64,000 bases of DNA from Sambucus nigra (taxonomy: Eukaryota; Streptophyta; Magnoliopsida; Dipsacales; Adoxaceae). Every line of letters begins with the position of its first letter. Position 1 is the first letter of the stretch. Location: NCBI GenBank assembly GCA_949130495.1, contig OX422218.1:39239651-39303650 (forward strand), given 5' to 3'. Both the position numbers and the translations under genes were made by a program. This document shows positions 58,794-64,000 of this stretch, piece by piece. A model generated the notes under the pieces. That model saw nothing but the letters and a program-made list of their open reading frames with translations, did no database searches and was not told the origin of the DNA.

Positions 58794-60440
58794 CTCCTAG
58801 TGGCTCTTACAAGCGGTAAAGAAAAAATAAATAACACTAAAATTTACAAGATCTTATACGAGAAAAAGAAGACCTTAAATTATATTTAAGTGCCAATTTC
58901 TCCTCACGAGTTAAGGTCAAAAACTCCACTTAATAATTCTTGATTCTTTCTTTTGAGAGTTATAGTCCACCAAGTCATCTTCAGTGTTGCCTAGGATATC
59001 GAATGAATTGCTATCTCATCTTTGAATATGTATGTTTCTTCCTTTTTTAATAATTGAATCTTCAATAAAAGCCCTAGATTTGGCTGAATTAGGACTCAGG
59101 CTGAATTATGACTCAATCCTAAATCAAATTTGGGGAGCTCGACTAATAAATTCAATCCATGACTGATTAAATTTGATATATCCTCTAGAGCTGGCATTTC
59201 ATCTTCAGAAATTGAATTATTATTCTCACTATTGACACTATCACAATAATCCACTATTTTAGATGCCAATATAATTGATGATACCACGTCCACTATACGA
59301 TCCGGTATCACCATTTTCCCCACGCTACCTGATTTAGAGTTTATGCCATGTGCATTACTTATGGTATCATATTGAACAAGGCTTGTGTCAACCGGATTCT
59401 TGGGGGTATGCTCCATATTATTTGGTAAATCTTTAGAAGTCAACAAGTCAAATTGTTATGAGCCACATGTGGAGTTGAGGTGTAATTTAATCTAGCTAAC
59501 TGTACGTGATTTTCCTGCTGAACAGGTGGATCCAAATTTTTTCCATTATTCACCACGTGTACAGTTGGAGCTTCTTGACTTAAGGATATATAGCCACCTG
59601 CATCATTAGCCCTAGCATCTAACCCAAAATTCTCTCAGGTAGAGATATGTTTGCCTACAAACTCTTTTTCCATCTTATTATTCAAGTGAGTTCCATTTTT
59701 TTTGAAAAAATGAAAATGTTTTTTCGTACATTGGTTAGAAACTCTTTGAGGTTTCCCGGATCCATGATGGGATTTATGCTTGACATTTTTACAATTTGAA
59801 ATTGTGTGTCCAACACTTCACCATAATCACAAAAAGGTAGGGTATTCACAAAGGAAACTTTTATTGGAATTTTCTCATTTTCAACTTCAACCACCACAAC
59901 AGTAGGAAGATTGAAAGAAAAATCACCTTCAATAAGAACCGTAAAATATAAACCATACTTTTGGTTAATTGTAGATGAGTCGTTTCGACTGGGGATTCCA
60001 ATGCCGCGAGCAATTTCCAATAATAATCCCTGGTGCAAAAAAACTACAGGTAAATCCAAAAATCGAACCCAAACATGGACATATGAGGAAACAAAAGATG
60101 AGGGGTTCAAGTTTGGACACCTATGAAAAATTTAAAAAAAAAAAAATTTCTAATTTTAAGGGGCCAGGCATCCATTCCCTTGAAAGATCTTCTTGAGAAT
60201 CAATGTAAATAGTATAATATCCTTTACCTTTGGGAGTAAGCTTCAATGGATTTTGTGGCAGCCCTGTTTTTTAGGTAATTTTCGTCAACTCCTCTGTAGG
60301 TGGAACATGCTTGCTCTTCTCTAAAATCAACCTTCCCAACAAGCTAGATTTAAAAGATCGAAGTGACTCCGTGTAGACATTTTCAGAGATCCTAATAACA
60401 GGAGTGTCGTGATGATAGTGGGGCTGAGGTAGATCGTGAA
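58794..60440 (-). pseudogene. LINE alpha ORF1 and 3' end, right-arm copy
   Basis: Minus-strand frames 59,682-60,110 (LDLPVVFLHQGLLLEIARGI, PTVVVVEVENEKIPIKVSF) and 59,096-59,446 (acidic C-terminus). A single-base loss at about 59,820, within the zinc-knuckle codons, shifts the frame after CDYGE. The DUF4283 N-terminal part lies at about 60,140-60,440, broken by a stop near 60,270 (ttttttaggt where the other copy has tttttgaggt). Confidence 0.7.
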
Positions 60441-61280
60441 AGTAAGAAGAAATCTGTGAGGTTCCATGCGCGCCTGAGTGAGCCAGGCAATAGGTGGATT
60501 CGCGTGATGGGTCTTCCCCTGCACCTATGGGGGGAAGGAGTTTTTAAAGCAGTTGGTGATAAATGTGGAGTCCTTGCAAGAGTTGACCAGGTTATCGTAA
60601 TAGGGGAGGAGTTGCGCTGGGCTAGAATCCTCGTACATGGGATGGAGCTCCTCCCAACCAAAATAACCATCGCTAGTGGGGGCTGGGTGTTTGTTTTGAC
60701 CATCTGTGAGAATGTTGAGTTATGTATAAGTGGTGCTGTTGCAACTCAAATAGAGGAATGCACTTTGTTATCATTCGAGGTTCCTGATGCAGATGGGCAA
60801 CTTCAAACGACATAAAATTCTAGAAAAGAGGTGAACTGTGTCGCCGTGGAGGTTCCTAAGTAGGTGACGACCTATGTAGCGGGTTGTGGTAAATGCGATG
60901 GAGGCAGGGAATTCGTACCTGGGCATGCTGAGCTGTATACTACGGACATTACGACTACGGCTTCGACAGTAACGCTCAAAACAGGAATAGGAGGGGATCT
61001 CATCGGAGGCATCTTGGAGGAGAAACAAAAGGTCATCTGCGAGGGAATACTGCTGACCAGTAAACCGGAGATAGTGGTAGGGAATGGGAAGCTTGTGCCG
61101 ATTACGGCGTCAGCTGGATGGAAAGCCGACGATAGTAGCATCCCCGCACAGGGATGGGAGCTTGAGACACTGTTGACCGATGGCGAGGACTCAACATGGA
61201 ACAAAGCGGGCAGTCCCAGTTCAGACGCTGCACGCGTATGCAGGCCAGACTTGGAGTTGGGTCCAACAAAAATTGATTAG
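60441..61280 (+). pseudogene. LINE beta ORF1, right copy, proximal part
   Basis: Frames 60,456-60,815 (RVMGLPLHLWGEGVFKAVGD) and 60,864-61,280. Stops at 60,813 and near 60,860 (cctaagtaggtg, where the other copy has cctaagcaggcg) and at 61,278 (gattag against gatcag) split it. It is head to head with LINE alpha exactly as at 48,690. Confidence 0.7.
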
Positions 61281-61307
61281 CGTGTAGGGTGTAAAGCATT
61301 TAATATA

Positions 61308-62030
61308 GTGAAAGACACTACAAAAGGGATAGAACTAGGTGTGAGTGGAACAGTTATTAATTTTATAGAAGGGACAAAAAAGGATGGAAGGGCACAGTGC
61401 CACATTGACAACACATATGTGGAAAAAAATAGTTTATTTATGGAAAAAGGGTGGATTTCTGTAAAGGGTAATAAAGATCTCAATAATCAGTCTCTAGATG
61501 GTAGGGTAGAATTATTAAATAGCAGTAGTAGGGTATATGTCTCTACTCACATGCCACTTTCGGCTTATGCGGAATTGGAAAATGAGTGCCCGGGGGTTAT
61601 TCCTGAAAGGGATGTACAAGTGGAAAAGTATTTAGTCAGTGGCGGATCTCGGGGGATCAAAACCAGGAAGAAATTATTTATTTCAGCCAGACAAAGGGTT
61701 AAACAAGTGGCAGTTAATGGGAGGATCCCTATTTCAGGTGTCAAAACTACGCATGCTGTCAATATGGGTGGATCTGTCAACTCAAACAAGGGGACAATGT
61801 GTGAGGATTATAAAGAATGTTGTTCTAACAAACGTGGTGGTTTATTAAACAATTTGTGCAGCAATAGCGTGGGGACCATACCAAATTCCAAGCAAAAATA
61901 TCATGTGTCACGGGGGCATTATGATGGAGGCAATAAAATCAGAGAGGGGATGTTTTCGTCTGAGAAGAGGGTTAAATTAGTAAATATTAATCTGGGGGGG
62001 GGGGAGAAAATAAGGAAGGAGGGGAGTTAA
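61308..62030 (+). pseudogene. LINE beta ORF1, right copy, distal part
   Basis: 240-residue open frame continuing ORF1: TKKDGRAQCHIDNTYVEK, ISVKGNKDLNNQSLDGRVEL, RQRVKQVAVNGRIPISGVKT, then a low-complexity, lysine/glycine-rich end. It is the longest surviving distal ORF1 reading in the window. Confidence 0.68.
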
Positions 62031-62050
62031 GGAAAAGGCACGGGTCAGAG

Positions 62051-63230
62051 GTGTTCATGGAAAAAAATAAAGGGAAGAATGACGTTTATCTCGGATCGTC
62101 CTTGTTAAATCTCAAAAATATTAAGGCGTTTAGTAGTGTGGGAAAAAAAGGAATAAAAGACAAGGCAGTGGGGCAATGTAGTGAGGGGGAAAAAGCGATG
62201 GTGGTGGCTAGCGAAATGTCGACGGGGGATAGTAAAAAAGAGGATGCGTCTTTTCAGGAACTAAACGATTCGAGACTATGGGTAGAGTTAGAGATTCCAA
62301 ACCAGGAAGAAATTATTAATACTAATGAGGACGAAGGCTGGGACGAAGATCCGATGGGATGGAGGGAGGACTTATTAGGATCTTTTAGCAACGATGCGGG
62401 AATTGTTTTTAAGGGGTGCGAGATGGAGGGGGCCTTCCTTTCTGTGTGGGAGGCGACTTCAATGTGTTGCGATTCGGAACGGAAAGAAGCAACGGTGGTA
62501 GAATTGATCGATATATGAGAGATTTCTCTAATTTCATTAACGAGATGGAGCTAATGGACTTACCCCTAGAAGGGGGTTTGTTTACCAGGTCGAGCCTCAG
62601 GGATCTGCCGTCTTTATCTCGACTATACAGATTTCTTATATCTCTGGGTTAGGAGGAGCATTTTCCTGGTGTAATCCAGTCTTGTTTACCTAGGTTGACG
62701 TGGGATCATTGTCCTATTCTTCTTGAATGTGGGGGATGGAGGCAAAGGAGGATTCCGTTTATATTTGAGAATATGTGGCTCAAGGAACCGAATTTTGAGG
62801 ATAGAGTTAGAGATTGGTGGCTTAGATATGAGGTGGAAGGGAACACTAGTTTCAGATTGGCTGTAAAGCTAAGTTTGATCAAATAAGATTTAAGGAAGTG
62901 GAACAGAGAAGTGTTAGGTAATATTCAGGTGGTTATAACAAGTTTGATGAAGGAGATAAGAAGTCTTGATGAGAAAGAAGAGACATACGGGCTATCGGAA
63001 GAGGAGAGGAGAGTTAGAGAGACTAAAAAGGGGGAGTTAGGGAAGAGGTTAATTCAGGAAGAAATCAGTTGGTGACAAAAATCCAGGGTTCTATGCTTGA
63101 GGGAAGGAGACTCGAATACTAAGTTCTTTCACAAAGATGCAAATGCCCACCGACGCGGGAACTTTATAGGCAAAATTAAAGTGGGGGGAGAGGTGTTCGA
63201 AGATACCCTTTGTGTAATTGGAAAGTTAAC
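62051..63230 (+). pseudogene. LINE beta ORF2 remnant: endonuclease and linker, right copy
   Basis: 62,416-62,652 reads FCVGGDFNVLRFGTERSNGG and LPLEGGLFTRSSLRDLP (endonuclease GGDFN motif). 62,695-62,886 reads TWDHCPILLECGGWRQRRIP (the SDH-type catalytic His region, here WDH) and ENMWLKEPNF. Then come the coiled, charged linker (about 62,890-63,080) and REGDSNTKFFHKDANAHRRG (63,097 on). Reading ends before the RT domain at about 63,215, where repeat delta starts. Stops and shifts throughout. Confidence 0.75.
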
Positions 63231-64000
63231 TCAAGATTTTGGGATTTTATTACAAGGCAAAAGCATAGGCGTTATAATTACAAAGCGGTATTTTGACAAA
63301 ATATTTGCAATGTCATTTATAAAAACAGGTAGTGGTATCTTGAAAAAAGTAGCAGTGGTTTAAACAATAATATTAAAACGTTACTTTATTTAAATTGAAT
63401 ATCTAATGTTACATACTAAACGTGGTATACTAGTTTGGTCTTAGCGGGGGCATACATGTAGAAATGACGGTAGATAAAGAGATGTATATCAAAGGAATCC
63501 CTATTGAAGGCCCGAATGTAAGTTTGCACCAAGCTCTACTATAAAGTGTATGCACTAATTTTACCAATTGCCCCAACTCCAATGTTCTACCACAATACCT
63601 CAACGAGAGTTTATGCCTTCTGCAACCATATTGTGTTGACCAGAATAAGATTAAAAACAAAGAATATAACACTTCTACTTAGATGAAACTAAAATCTATA
63701 TGTTTTGAATGGTAATGTACACTACTCAAATAAGAATGATACGTGTTGAGTAAAATTAGTAAAATATGCTTTGGGCAAGGTCGTTTTGAGTAGGGCGTTA
63801 AAGTAAAAATAATTACTTGTCATGAAACCAATAATAAAAACATATGAAATCAATGGTCATTATAAAAGTTCCAAATACATAAATACGCCTACAAAACCTC
63901 TAAAACAGGAAGAATGTGGGACTGTAATGCATGTTGAAAAGTCGGCTAACCAACGTGCATCATCGTTTATATCGATTGGCCAAAAATTTCTTTGTAGCTG
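63231..64000. repeat. Repeat delta copy 4 (inverted) and minisatellite at window end
   Basis: Pairs inverted with 23,240-24,050. Contains the 80-residue minus-strand frame 63,430-63,672 and minisatellite units from about 63,935 to the end. Confidence 0.65.

Overview
This window is AT-rich plant nuclear DNA, most likely from a eudicot. The evidence is plant LINE proteins with DUF4283 and zf-RVT-type regions, Copia-type LTR elements primed by initiator Met-tRNA, CACTA and Mutator-like elements, and one intronless gene for a small secreted cysteine-rich peptide. There is no sign of bacterial or organellar gene organisation. I cannot name the species.

Nearly everything is transposable-element debris. 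(1) 1-9,440: LINE alpha ORF1 remnant, CACTA-like subterminal repeats, a 214-bp tandem repeat, a satellite array of alternating A/B monomers (3,272-4,747), a ~30-bp minisatellite, LINE gamma (5,415-6,483), the tail of LINE beta ORF1 on the minus strand, and 1.2-kb AT-rich repeat units. (2) 9,035-14,931: more 1.2-kb units alternating with a short Copia-like element that has LTRs, a primer-binding site and a polypurine tract. (3) 14,932-17,520: a repeat element rich in (AC)n/(AT)n. (4) 17,640-18,925: another LINE alpha-type ORF1. (5) 19,561-30,130: a large inverted repeat around a 603-bp spacer at 24,233-24,835. It carries a 1.4-kb solo LTR in both arms and a younger 1.13-kb solo LTR only in the right arm. 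(6) 30,891-36,990: another LTR/PBS fragment, a LINE beta copy, a CACTA terminus and the inverted copy of region 3. (7) 36,990-46,975: a right-arm-specific part with three copies of a 0.8-1.1-kb repeat, two small Mutator-like MITEs with 9-bp target duplications, the cysteine-rich peptide gene (40,212-40,676) and a 1.8-kb near-perfect palindrome. (8) 46,978-50,930: LINE alpha and LINE beta joined head to head. (9) 50,960-60,130: an inverted copy of 1-9,440. (10) 58,790-63,230: a second copy of the head-to-head LINE pair, followed by shared repeats to the window end.

Three inverted-repeat levels (1-9.4k with 51-60k, 14.9-16.5k with 35.1-37.0k, 16.6-24.2k with 24.8-30.9k) nest around one axis near 24.5 kb. 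The window therefore reads as a giant imperfect palindrome modified by later insertions and deletions.

The only clearly intact non-transposon gene encodes a 154-residue secreted precursor with two tandem six-cysteine knottin-like modules, each preceded by the same propeptide. It is the best candidate for a functional product. The clearest mobile-element results are the insertions whose target duplications, and in two cases empty sites, can be read directly.
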